Source: Crotalaria pallida
Taxonomy: Eukaryota > Streptophyta > Magnoliopsida > Fabales > Fabaceae
DNA: 64,000 nt
Direction: 5' to 3'
Assembly: GCA_037953625.1 (NCBI GenBank)
Contig: CM075650.1
Coordinates: 125,719,706-125,783,705, forward strand
In this document: positions 1 through 11,686 of the stretch, in pieces
How positions within the stretch are numbered: position 1 is the first letter of the stretch
Layout: each line of letters begins with the position of its first letter
The notes under the pieces: model-generated
What the model was told of the DNA's origin: nothing
The model's database searches: none
What the model saw: the letters and a program-made list of their open reading frames with translations, nothing else
Translations under genes and position numbers: made by a program

Positions 1-386
1 ATTGAGCTGTTGATGGCGGAGTATTCGTGTCAACGGAGGGGAATCGTTGGCTGTGACTCACCAAACGCACTAACTCGTGCAGTTTGACCCAGAATACTCG
101 AGTATTCTGAATAATACTCGAGTATTTCGCCCAGATTTTGAAAAATAATTATTTCATTTACTTTCCCTCCAAAACCTTTCCTATAATTGCTTTTAGGTCC
201 CAACCCAGGGACTAATATGCAAAATACTCATTTAATGCATTTAAATTATTTATTAAATAATTTCACACACCTAAGCTAGTCACATGAACACATATTTTAA
301 TCAAGGATTAATATAGAAACTATTAATTATAATTAAATTATAATTAACATTTCATTAATCGGGGATTAAAATTTTGGGGTGTTACA
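1..386 (-). repeat. TK1 3' LTR, partial
   Basis: This is the first part (element orientation) of the 3' LTR of a minus-strand Ty3/gypsy element. It ends at 386 with the reverse complement of TGTAACACCCC, the LTR start shared by all TK copies here. The sequence from 1 repeats that from 8168, in the element's other LTR, so the window edge cuts the LTR. It carries one pair of ACTCGAGT palindromes at about 96-125. Confidence 0.9.
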
Positions 387-402
387 CTACTCCCCCACTT
401 AC
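387..402 (-). other. TK1 polypurine tract
   Basis: Read on the minus strand this is a purine-rich run centred on GTGGGGGAGTAG, directly before the 3' LTR. That is where plus-strand DNA synthesis starts in LTR retrotransposons. The same run precedes the TK4 3' LTR at 49434-49447. Confidence 0.8.
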
Positions 403-428
403 AAGGAATTTCGTCCCCGAAATTCAAC

Positions 429-788
429 TCATACAAACAAGTCAGGATAATCCTGACGCATCTTATCCTCTAATTCCCAAGATGCTTCTATCACATCTCC
501 ATAAATCCAGACGACTTTGACCAAACTAATGTCCTTCCCTCTAAGCTACTTGATTCTTCGATCTTCAATACGAACTGGCACAGCTTTGAAGGTTAGGTTT
601 TTATGAATTTCTAAGTCATCAGGTTGGATGCTAAGAACAATGGTGGGGTCATGGACATATTTCTTCAATTGAGACACACGGAATACATTATGGAGGTTAG
701 CTAATGACGGAGGCAAAGCTAATTGATAGGCTATTGGGCCGATCCTTTTGAGAATTTGATAGGGACCAATAAACTTAGGTGATAGTTT
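429..788 (-). pseudogene. TK1 integrase C-terminus and chromodomain remnant
   Basis: This continues TK1 pol after a nonsense codon just below 789, where TK4 has a glutamine codon. Comparison with TK4 places here the GPY/F-type integrase tail and a chromodomain-like end finishing in residues like YPDLFV before a TGA at 429-431. A second glutamine-to-stop change lies near 548. The terminal region with pattern VKVVW...EASWE.EDKMR..YP.LF is characteristic of Del/Tekay chromoviruses. It is decayed. Confidence 0.75.
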
Positions 789-1541
789 CTAGGTTTTCAA
801 GGCTCTACTAACACCTTTGGTTGGTACTATTCTAATGAACACGTGGTCTCCTTCAGCAAACTCTAAGGGTTTTCTCCTTCTATCAGCATAGCTTTTCTGC
901 CTACTCTGAGCTGCCCTCATCTTCTCTTGTATCATCTTGATCTGCTCTGTGGTCTCTTGCACAATATCTGGTCCAATCAGAGAACTCTCCCCCACTTGAA
1001 ACCAGCATAACGGCGTCTGACACTTTCTCCCATACAAAGCTTCAAATGGTGCCATTCCAATGCTCGTGTGATAGCTGTTGTTGTAAGTGAACTCCACGAG
1101 TGGCAACATTTGCTCCCAATTCCCTTGTCCTTCCAAAGCACAGGCTCGTAGAATGTCCTCCAATGACTGAATAGTCCTTTCCGTTTGGCCATCAGTCTGA
1201 GGATGGTATGCAGAACTTAGCTTCAATCTTGAACCCAAGGCTCTATGCAGATCTTCCCAAAACTTTGATGTAAACCTCGGATCGCGATCAGACACAATGC
1301 TTGATGGTACTCCGTGCAGACGAACAACTTCCTTGATGTACAATTGAGTGAGCTTTTCCAATAAGTAGCGCATATTCACGGGAATGAAATGCGCTGACTT
1401 GGTCAAACGGTCCACGATCACCCAAATTGCATCATGACCAGTAGATGTCTTTGGCAATCCCGACACAAAATCCATCGAGATGCTATCCCATTTCCACAAC
1501 GGGATCTCTAGAGGAAGTAACTCTTCAAACCAGGCCACCAA
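789..1541 (-). pseudogene. TK1 integrase core, out of frame
   Basis: This reading frame of about 250 codons encodes the integrase catalytic core: WDSISMDFV with the first Asp, SDRDPRF with the second, and QTDGQTERT with the Glu, spaced as in the D,D35E family. It is out of frame with the upstream gag-pol because 76 bp present in TK4 (48238-48313) are missing near 1525. The missing piece encodes the CxxC half of the HHCC zinc-binding domain. The frame ends at a stop where TK4 has CAG. The product would not be made as part of a normal polyprotein. Confidence 0.85.
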
Positions 1542-4500
1542 AATAGCTTCTTTAAGTCCTGGTACATTTTAGTAGCTCCTGGATGCATACTCATCTTACT
1601 CTTATGCGCTTCATCTAGAACCATTTTTCTTACGCCCAGATCATCAGGGACACAAATCCTTGTTCTAAAACGCAGGATTCCATCCTTCCCTTCTTGGAAT
1701 TCCAATTCCTTACCTTCTTGCATCAATTTCTTCTTCTCCATGAGTTTCTCATCCTTGTGTTGCAATTCTCGAATCCTTAGCAGAAATTCATTAGCAATCT
1801 GCAACATCCCCAACTTGATACTCGTTGGTTCCACTTGCATTGTCAGACTCAAATCCCGAAACTCCTCTATCAGTGCAGCTTCTCTGACCATCATCGCACT
1901 GATATGCATCGCCTTTCTACTCAATGCGTCCGCTACAACGTTAGCCTTACCAGGATGGTAATGGAGCTCAAACTCATAATCCTTCAAAAACTCCATCCAT
2001 CGACGTTGCCTCATATTCAACTCCTTTTGATCAAAGAGGTACTTTAAACTCTTATGGTCACTAAACACTCGGAACGTAGTGCCATAGAGATAGTGCCTCC
2101 AGATCTTTAAGGCAAACACCACGGCTGCTAACTCCAGATCATGGGTTGGATAGTTCATCTCATGAACCTTTAACTGTCTCGAAGCGTAAGCGACGACTTG
2201 TCCATCTTGCATCAAGACACACCCAAGACCTTGTTTCGACGCGTCACAATACACATCGAAACTCTTCTGCGTATCGGGCAACACCAACACAGGAGACGAT
2301 GTCAACCTTTCCTTCAACTCCCGAAAACTTCTCTCACACTTATCATCCCATAGGAACGGTTGATCTTTCCGAGTCAACTTCGTCAGAGGCAGTGCGATCT
2401 TCGAAAATCCTTCTATAAATCTTCGGTAGTACCCAGCCAAACCGAGAAAGCTTCTAACCTCCGTAACCGACTTCGGTTGCTCCCATTGCAAAACCGAACT
2501 TACTTTCGTTGGATCAACTGCTATCCCTTTATCTGAAATCACATGCCCCAAAAATTTAACCTCCTTCAGCCAGAACTCACACTTTGTAAGTTTGGCGTAC
2601 AGCTGCTTCTCCTTCAAGATGCTTAACACTATCTTCAAGTGTTCAGCATGCTCCTCCGGGCTCTTAGAGTAAATCAGAATATCATCAATGAACACAACCA
2701 CGAATGAATCTAAATAAGGTCTAAAGATTCGATTCATGTAGTCCATGAAGATAGCTGGTGCATTAGTCAATCCGAACGGCATTACGACATACTCATAATG
2801 TCCGTATCGAGATCGAAATGCAGTCTTAGAGATGTCCTCCTCTCTAATCTTGATCTGATGGTACCCCGACCTCAAATCAATCTTGGAAAATACTGAAGCC
2901 CCACGTACTTGATCCATAAGGTCATCTATCCGTGGCAACGGATACTTGTTCTTGATGGTGACCTTATTCAGCTGCCGGTAGTCGATGCACATCCTCATGC
3001 TACCATCTTTCTTCTTGACGAACAAGACAGGAGCACCCCAAGGTGACACGCTTGGTCGAATCATCTGTTTCTGCAGCAACTCTTCAATCTGCTTCTTCAT
3101 CTCTACCATTTCCGGTGGTGCCATTCTATAGGGAGCGATTGAAATAGGACCAGCTCCCGGAACTAGATCGATGCCAAATTCTATCTCTCTTCTTGGTGGC
3201 AGACCAGGAATCTCATCAGCAAAAACTTCCGGGAAATCTCTGACAACGGAAATCTCTTTTATCCTCGGACCATTCTCCCCCACCTCAGTGTTGAATAGAC
3301 ACATGTAGCCAGAGGGTTTTGGGTTTCTATAGGTCACGAGTTTTCTATCACAATCAATAATCACTTGGTTTTGACTTAACCAGTCCATTCCCAAGATCAC
3401 ATCTAATTGTGCTAAGGGTAAGCAGATCAAATCTACTTTAGAGGTTTGTCCTAACACTTCTATACAACAGTTAAGACAGGCTCTAGAAACAACTACGGGA
3501 GCATTTGTAGGGGTTTCTACTTGCAAAACATAAGGCATTTCAGACATCATCAAGCCTAATCGGTTTACACATTCATACGAAACGAATGAATGCGTTGCAC
3601 CAGAGTCAAACAAAACATGGCAAAACTGACCATTAAGCAAGTATTTACCTTGCACCAGATCAAAAGATCGATTCGCTTCCACACCGCTAAGGGTGAAGAC
3701 CCTTCCTTGAGTCACCGGTCTATCTGCAGTTCCTCTTGAGTTGGCCTTGGTTGGTTCCTCGCAATCTCTTGCAAAATGTCCCGGCTTTCCACAGTTAAAA
3801 CATCCACTTGTCCCCCAACACACACGACCATAGTGGTTGCGCTTGCACTTGTCACAGAATGGAGCCTCGCTTCGATAATTCCTTCCCTCAGAACCACCAA
3901 CCTTGCCCTTGCCTTTCCCTCTGCGATCATATGGACCTTTGCCTCGATTGTTGAAACCCTTACGCCTTTGAGATCCATAGCCTTGATTGTCCTTCTTTTC
4001 CGAGACTTGCACCTCCTCGGCCTTTGTATCATCTTCATACATCCTACACATGTCCACGAGTGCAGGAAAACTTTGAATCCGCTGGTAACTAAAAATTGAT
4101 TTCAACTTTGGCCTCAAACCTCCTTCAAACTTAATGCACTTGCTCCTCTCATCTGGATTGTTCTGATAGTATGGAGAGTACTTCATCAGTTCTTCAAACT
4201 TTGCCGCATACTCACCCACACTCATGTTACCTTGCTTCAGCTGCAAGAATTCCACTTCCTTTTTCCTTCTTAGATCCTCAAGAAAATATTTCTGAAGAAA
4301 TTTTTCCATGAATACTCCCCAGCTTAAATCTCTTCCTTCATATTGCAGAAGCTGCATCGTGTGATTCCACCAGTTCTCCGCTTCATCCTCCAACATATAG
4401 GTTGCATACGCCACCTTCTGAACATCAGAACACTCCAAAGTCCTCAAAATCTTGTCCATAGTATGAATCCATTTGTTGGCTTCTTCCGGCTTAAATCCTC

Positions 4501-4687
4501 CTTCAAACTTTGGTGGGTTGCAACTTCTAAAATCAGCCAGAGTCTTCGCCTCAATGTTACCCACATTACACTGATGAGGCGGATTTGCCGGTTGAGAGGG
4601 TTGCTGAGACTGCCTTTGCATCGCTTCCAGTACCGTGGTGATTCGTTCCAACATCGTATTAGTGTGATTTTGGTTTCTAGTTGCCAT
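1508..4687 (-). pseudogene. gag-pol: TK1 Gag-PR-RT-RNase H polyprotein, truncated
   Basis: This 1059-codon frame starts with ATG at 4687 (MATRNQN). Domains in order are: the retrotransposon Gag domain (ENWWNHTMQLL...EFLQLKQG), a CCHC zinc knuckle (CFNCGKPGHFARDC), aspartic protease (DSGATHSF), reverse transcriptase (WGAPVLFVKKKDG, MPFGLTNAP, catalytic FIDDILIYS), RNase H (YCDAS...SDHKSL...ADALSRK) and the start of integrase. The frame then runs out of register at the 76-bp deletion (HPGATKMY retained, CxxC lost). RT and RNase H have no stop, so the truncated protein could be translated, but the element cannot make a whole integrase. It was identified by match to TK4 and to gypsy domain motifs. 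Confidence 0.9.
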
Positions 4688-4976
4688 ATTAGACCTGCGC
4701 TATGGACTTATGGTCACATATGTTGAACTAAAGAAACTTCCATTACACTACCTATACTAAGGCTCTATCTTAAACTTATTAAATCTACAATCAATTGCGT
4801 CTTGTACTCAAAGAGACAAGATACAAACAAATCAAGGGTATTTAAACCTCAACAAACAAAATAATAACATTCGAAGTAATGTAATTGCCGTGCAGATACC
4901 TGCTTGATGTTGATGGCTACCTTTCTGAACTACTTCCACTACTACAGGATCTGACTTTTGTTCTGATACCACTAAG
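4688..4976 (-). other. TK1 leader with primer-binding site
   Basis: This is the untranslated leader between the 5' LTR and gag. The primer-binding site is at 4960-4971 and reads TGGTATCAGAAC on the minus strand, one base from the initiator-tRNA-Met complement TGGTATCAGAGC. A 5-nt gap (CTTAG) separates it from the LTR, as in TK4. Confidence 0.8.
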
Positions 4977-5775
4977 TGTGACACCCTTCGTAGTTACCCA
5001 AATATAAACTAATAAATAAGCTTTTACATCATATTGGGTAATATATATGGACTTGTGAGTGTTAAGAAAATATGGTAAATAAAAATTTTCTTTAGATCGG
5101 GTGCACAAATCGACAGATGAAGTTCTTGGAAAATAAACTATATCTATTTCAAAACGTTTGTATCGAGTTCGGTGTTATCCTAAAACATTTTCACAAACAG
5201 GGTAATCTTCGTCTTTTGAAATCGTACATACATTATTGAAAGTAATTGTAGTTACCCTTGCTTTTCTTAATAAAGCTGATACCATTGAGTTAATGGGTGT
5301 ATCCGAACCCTTAAGTAATCTAAATCAGAGTAAGCGGAAAGTGTTGGACTATGCAATAGTTTGAACATAAGATTTATATTTATATATATAGATAATAAAA
5401 GTGGTAAGTACATAGTCCATCATCATGTCTCCAAGTTTCAGAATATACAAGTCCATAATAGATCTACATAGTCATGAAACCCCAACCCTAGAGTACTACA
5501 AAAGTATATCTACAATATATACATAATCAAAATACAACTCCAGGGATAGTCATTTAGATCCATCAGCATCAGATGCAGTAGTAGTAGCAGTAGTAGTCTC
5601 CCAAAAGTAAAGTGAGTAAGGTAGTAGCATCATCATCACAGCAGCAGCAGCAAGTCTCCTCCACACACCGGATCCTCAGATCCACACCATACACCATATA
5701 CATGTACCTAAGGATCGTCGTCCCTCCAGTCACTCCCAGTAGAATGCACGACAGGCTCGCTCCCACTCTCGTCCT

Positions 5776-6177
5776 TCACCGGATCCTCCTCGATCTCATC
5801 CGAGGGAGAGTGTACCCTACACTGGGTACCGGGTCAGGTGATGGTGAAACCCTGACTGGGCTCCTCGGATCAGATAGGGGAGTCTCCTCGCGGACGACTC
5901 TTGATGTAAAAGGGTGAGAGCGGGGAGGTTGAAAACGAAAACTATGGTAAGAGCGAGCTGGTCGCGTGTGAGGTGGTCCATGGTAAGTGTAAAACGGGGG
6001 TACATGCATAGTGTATATGATGGGAATCCTAAACCTACGAGGACGGAATCGTATCACCGGGTTCGGGTGGTAGAAGGTAATCTCTACCTCCCCCTCGAAC
6101 ACCGCACGATGGTCCTCATAGATCCATATGCCACTAGGAAGTGGCCGGATCTCGATGCAAGCAATGTAGCGAGACAT
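5776..6177 (-). pseudogene. LTR-encoded conserved ORF, frameshifted copy
   Basis: This is the TK1 copy of the protein encoded in every TK LTR (see 43601-44071). It begins MSRYIACIEIRPLPSG after a conserved 3' splice-like CCTTGTAG. It matches the others through SPSPDPVPS, then loses frame because one G of the GGTAGGG context is missing near 5820, so the acidic C-terminus is replaced. Function unknown. Confidence 0.65.
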
Positions 6178-6905
6178 CACCTACAAGGGCATAGGGGTAA
6201 GCAATTCTATACACATAATCGATAGAGAATAAATTATGCAACATAAATATGTAACATGCATAAATTAATATCAATCACACTTAACGCTTAGCAAGTAGGT
6301 TATGCACATAGGATGTTCACACTTAATTCAGTCATAACAGTTTATTTGAATGAATGGCATGATGCATGACTTTAGCTCTCAAGCCTATCTCCATCATAAT
6401 ACTATGTCACTCTCTGACGTCCATCCCTGACAACCCAGCACTCAACAGTGCGTTGTATTCCTAGGTATACAACAATTCGTACATTCACCTAGAATGTACA
6501 CGTCAAGCTTGGTTCCATGCCACCCGAGCATATCCCGTCATCCAAACGGATCGTCATCCAAACGATATATCCATATCGGCATCCACTAAGCCGACCACGT
6601 CAACGACGTGTCATCAAGCAAGCATATTGGCACTCCCAGAGGCCCTCCACATGTTTAACAAACATGAAATACGTCCTACCATCCAAACTCCAGGATGAAT
6701 GCAATATATCTTTTAGACTTAAGGGAAGTTGATTAATACTTTACAGGCCACCTAGGCTTATTTTCTTTATCAAAAAGGACCGTCACCAAACGATCTTTTT
6801 GTATTAATCAATTTCTCTAAGTCTTGATCCCTTGGACTATTATTAATAATTCCTTAATTTAATAAGTTAGAATTGAAAATGGTGTTTTCAGGTTCTGAAC
6901 AATTT

Positions 6906-7228
6906 ACTCGAGTAAACTTCAGGACACTCGAGTGTTACTCAACTTTTCCAGATTACTCGAGTGTTCTTAAGACTACTCGAGTGTTCATGATTTTCTGAGG
7001 ATTTGGGTTTTCAATTCAACAATTTACTCGAGTAGTTCATGGGTTACTCGAGTGTTCTTGAACATTTCCAGAATACTCGAGTGACCTTGACTGACTCGAG
7101 TGTTTGGCCTATAATGGTCCTCAGGTCATGCTCGATACTCGAGTACCAGACAGACTACTCGAGTGTTCTTCCTTAATTTACATGGTTTTGAACACGATTT
7201 ACTCGAGTACTCTACCTTTTACTCGAGT
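6906..7228. repeat. ACTCGAGT paired-palindrome cluster in TK1 LTR
   Basis: Twelve copies of the palindrome ACTCGAGT form six pairs. The start-to-start distance within a pair is 20 bp in five pairs (for example 6906/6926 and 7201/7221) and 19 in the other. Between pairs the distance is larger and variable. Some sites are preceded by TTCCAGAT or TTCCAGAA. It lies in the predicted LTR intron. Confidence 0.95.
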
Positions 7229-8262
7229 GTTTCGCAGCAAACAACACTGAAAACTAGTTTTAGCATGACATTTTCATTTCTACTCAAATTTAATCCATTC
7301 CAGGGATCCACAGAGTTCATACAACATAATTTGAACATGTTATAACATTCATTCCATATCAAAACACAGATTTGACAGATAATTCAGTAATCATGCATTA
7401 AAACACATTTTCACAACTCAATACCTCAATTTGCAGAATAAGCTCAATACTCATGAATTAAAGTTCATTTAAGCTTGCATGCATGATACATAACTTGCTC
7501 AACACAGTTTTAGAGCATGGATTGGTCTCCAAACCAAAGTTCCTATTCAATCTAAGCCCTTAGAGCCTCTTGGTGGCTCTCTAACACAATTCATGGAATT
7601 TAAACTCTATCTAGTGAATATAATTACTTCCCCTTACCTCTCAGACGTGAATCAACAGAAAGAAATCCAAGAAAAGTGCTCCAACCCCAGAAATCACTTT
7701 GAGCTTCACATGCATGACAGTTTTGAGTGCACCACCAAAACCGAATTGGTTCACCCATGAAACAGAGATAAGAATTGGGGAAAATTAGATTTCTAAACTC
7801 TATACAACATGTTCTAACTAAAGGAATTGAGTTTGAGACTCAGGAGCTCAAGAGCTTACCAGAAATTAATCTCCAAGTAAGCTCCAGAAACCAACTTTGA
7901 CAGAATAACTCCAACTTCCAAGCTGTCGTTCTCCCAACACACTCACTCAATCCTTACGATTTTGGTGTTTATACAAAGCTCGAGATGTAAGCTTTATATT
8001 CGTGTATGATTTGTGTTTCAATTTACCTTTGAGAAGGAGAATCGAAGAGTACAAACTCGGAACCCTAATTTCATCAACCAAGCTACTTTGATCCAAAATT
8101 CTCAGCTAAGGGTCGAAGATGAGCTTAAATAGGAAGTGAGGACACTCATGCGGGTCGACACGAGGGCATTGAGCTGTTGATGGCGGAGTATTCGTGTCAA
8201 CGGAGGGGAATCGTTGGCTGTGACTCACCAAACGCACTAACTCGTGCAGTTTGACCCAGAAT

Positions 8263-8290
8263 ACTCGAGTATTCTAAATAATACTCGAGT
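8263..8290. repeat. ACTCGAGT pair in U3 of TK1 LTR
   Basis: Two ACTCGAGT sites start 20 bp apart (8263, 8283), about 270 bp inside the LTR and upstream of the TATA-like box, so this pair sits in the promoter. It is followed by TTTCGCCCAGATTTTGAAAA. The same pair occurs in the other TK LTRs. Confidence 0.95.
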
Positions 8291-8553
8291 ATTTCGCCCA
8301 GATTTTGAAAAATAATTATTTCATTTACTTTCCCTCCAAAACCTTTCCTATAATTGCTTTTAGGTCCCAACCCAGGGACTAATATGCAAAATACTCATTT
8401 AATGCATTTATATTATTTATTAAATAATTTCACACACCTAAGCTAGTCACATGAACACATATTTTAATCAAGGATTAATATAGAAACTATTAATTATAAT
8501 TAAATTATAATTAACATTTCATTAATCGGGGATTAAAATTTTGGGGTGTTGCA

Positions 8554-11500
8554 ATAGCTAAACCAATCAAACAAGCGCTATCACATACACCACTACGCTA
8601 AATGAGATTAGGGTCCAATCTTTGAGATGATTGGACGCCTTAATATGTTACCTAATTACGACGGCGTCTTAAGGGAATGCCCCTCTCTCACCTCGATGAT
8701 GAACGTCCTAATGCTCTCCTCGTTCTCTTGATCATCTCTCCTTGCCTCTTGCCCTCGCATCCTTCGCTCAACTAAGACATTCTCTCGTGCATTAGAAACG
8801 ATTCCGATATATTCTTTTGATTTGTTTTGAAAACAATTTCTCTTTTGCAAACATGTTGTCATGGTCTAAGGCCTTTCAAACTCAATTTAAATCTCATGTT
8901 TAAAACAATTCTTGGGAAAAAGCGTTTGGAAATAACTTAGAAATAATTTCCTTTCATTATAAAGTTTAATTTAAAACATCATGGTTATGAAAATATATTC
9001 CTTAAAATATTTTTCAGAACACAAGAAGTAAAAGATAAACCCTAGGATTACACAAATCAATTCAAATAATTTCACTCACTTCTAGCCCCTAAACCGAAAA
9101 GAACAAAGAAATTGACACATCATGGCATTGAACATAATCATGGAATAAAATCACTTTCATAAGTCATTTAAAAAGAGAATCATTCTAAGCATCTAAAACA
9201 TGTATTAACCGAATCACTCAAACAAAATCCTATAAAATATATCAAATCACCAAAATCATAAAACAATGAAATTATCCCATTTACTTTGAGACTAAACCGT
9301 GAGCATCATGCAACAAGTTCCATTTTATTTTTCTTAGCTTAATTCAAGAAAATAAGTAAGATCACAAAACATCTTATGCATGTAGCTTTATGCTCCTAGA
9401 TAAGACCAATCTTAGTCCATATGCAATCTAAATGATGATTAGGCACACTCTCCTATACACTCTTCTCAAAACCGAATATTTACATGCATAGGGTAAGAAT
9501 CCTAGTTCACTTTTCAATGCACTAAAGACAATTAAAAGTTAGTCACATTACATTATCATGCATAGACCATCAAGAGATTTCCTTAGACTTTTTATTAAAA
9601 CTTGAACTTATAAATTTTTCTTGGATAAAAACATGGTTTATAACTTGATCTTCTAAAAAGAATAGCATGCATGAACTCAAGGCCTACTAAATCTATTCCT
9701 AATGTATACTTGTACCTAAAATCAAGCACCATCACACTTTATCAACCATGGCCGAATGGCCTCCACATCAACACAACCAATATAACATAAATCTTTAAAT
9801 CAAATCATGCTCGTAAAAAGAAAATTATTTTAAATGTCATTACCCTATTTTTTCATCTAGGCCGAGGCACACATAAAAGAGAACATAGCCTTTTTCATTT
9901 AAAAACATAACATGCAAAGCCTCAAGGTTCTAATTTGAGTTTGCACACACATGGATTACAACATGCACCTATAAAGATCAACCAATAATCATCACAATTC
10001 AACATGCATGACCAAAAATTTCTATTCCCTTCTCAAGAAATCTTAGATCATGGAATTGCTAATCAAATATTCACATAAACACATAGAGGTCACGGATTGG
10101 GTACAAAAATATATCATGCAAGACTTGAAATCCTCTATTTATCACAAACCATACTTAGATCATGCATTATGTATTCAACCCTTTACTAAAAATGTTGTAG
10201 GTCACGGTCTAAGAGGGAAAATCCAACATGCAAAGGGGTTTCATTTTAGTTCTCATGAAAATCTCAAATAAGGGTTTAGATTCTTCAAGAAGTTGTTTAG
10301 AAAATCATTGTGGTCTATCTAAAGAAATCATAACCGAAACACATAAAGAGTCCATGAGTCCACTTATTTAAAAACCAATGTAAAAGTCCATAGTTGCACT
10401 CAACTCTCAAGCTATAAAAATGAACATGCAATGGAAAGAAAAGAAAGAAAAATTACAAAGCCAAAAGAAAATTCTAACTCACATGATTTCCTTTAGATCT
10501 TCGAGTAACCTACCAAGAAAATTGAGTCTTCTACTTCAAAGGCTCTAAGTCTTCAAAGAAGGTTCAAGGACTTGGTTTAGATCTCCTTCTTCTTCCTTGG
10601 TGTTCCTCACGGTTTCTCCTTCTCTTCCTAAGCTTCTAGTTATTTCTAAGAGCTTAATGTCTCTCTTAGAAAATGTTTTAGTTTTGGAAGTGAATTGTGA
10701 GGCAAATGGGGTGGGTGTGCTACGGTTCAAGGAAATAAAAAGTCAACCAACAATTTCCTCTCTTGCCCTTGAGAAAGTTCGGCCAGGTGTGTTGCTAGAA
10801 AGGGTAGAATTGGCATCATTAAGGCTTGCATGGCTCAAGCCAAGCCATTGGACAAATGGAGTAGAATTAGGACTAAGTTTGCTTCCTATTGGTTGGTCAA
10901 ACTATTAACCAAGCTTTACACTAATTAAACCTAGGTGCTAATGGGTTACTAGGCTTAGGGTGCAAAAGTCAAAATTTGCATGGTACACTTGTTGAGTTCT
11001 AAGCTTGCCAAGGATTCTCCTTTCCCATGATTCAAACACCTACCCCAAACACACACACACACCTCACCACCGAAGCAACACACATGCACACACCTCATGC
11101 AAGTTTCATTTTTATTTTCCATTATTTCACTTATAACATGTGTTAAAATCATGCAAATAAATTCAAGGGTTATACACATACACACATACATAGGACCGTA
11201 GCATTATACACACATACAAGCACATGTATTTATTTTTCCAAGCAACATTCACATATTGAATCAAACATATATCATGTCAAGCATATAGCATAAATTGATT
11301 TCATGTCATGGTAATTTATTTAATTTTCCCACAAGAACATATTATAAATAAAACTTAGGCTATTTCAAAGTAAAACAATTATCTACACAAAGAACACACA
11401 AAATTAAAATATATATATAAAATCAAACTTTTTCTATAATAACGAGTTTCCAAAAGACAATTGAAATCTCTAATTTTCAAAATCATATAGTCTTAAAATT

Positions 11501-11686
11501 TGTCCTCCCAAGATTTTCAAAACAGAAAATTCAAAAGACCAAAATTCCAAAGTTCATGTATCCAAAATGTAAATTTAGTTCATAAAAAAATCATTTCTTT
11601 AGAAAATCCCTTTTTAGAAAACAAAGGTTCAACGTTTATTTTTAGCGAATTTGTTTCTGTATGCACGGGAAATGCGGGGTGTTACA
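8554..11686 (-). repeat. F1, old LTR-like sequence hosting TK1
   Basis: This AT-rich DNA ends at 11686 with the reverse complement of TGTAACACCCCGC, which looks like the start of a minus-strand LTR of another family. It is homologous, in the same order and direction, to F2 (about 35.3-36.6, 40.1-41.2 and 63.5-64.0 kb). Matching landmarks include CTCACCTCGATGA, AACCGTGAGCAT, GGCCGAATGGCC, CCGAGGCACA and ACCGAAACACAT. No protease, RT or integrase sequence was found. Small frames inside it show no recognizable domain. Its left boundary is masked by TK1. Confidence 0.6.

Larger units (their letters stand above)
4977..8553 (-). repeat. TK1 5' LTR, complete
   Basis: This LTR is 3577 bp. On the minus strand it starts TGCAACACCCC at 8553 (one change from TGTAAC) and ends GGGTGTCACA at 4977, next to the primer-binding site. 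It holds one ACTCGAGT pair near its start, a 12-site cluster at 6906-7228, and a frameshifted copy of the LTR-encoded ORF at 5776-6177. A TATA-like TATTTAAG lies near 8133. The flank beyond 8553 is F1; the other flank is outside the window, so the target duplication cannot be checked. Confidence 0.92.

Noticed and set aside
6906..7228. CRISPR-like array (short repeats with unique spacers)
   Set aside because: The repeat is only 8 bp and palindromic, spacers are 11-15 nt, and the context is plant LTR retrotransposons.
10050..10908. Small plus-strand frames in F1
   Set aside because: No domain; the homologous F2 sequence does not keep the frames.
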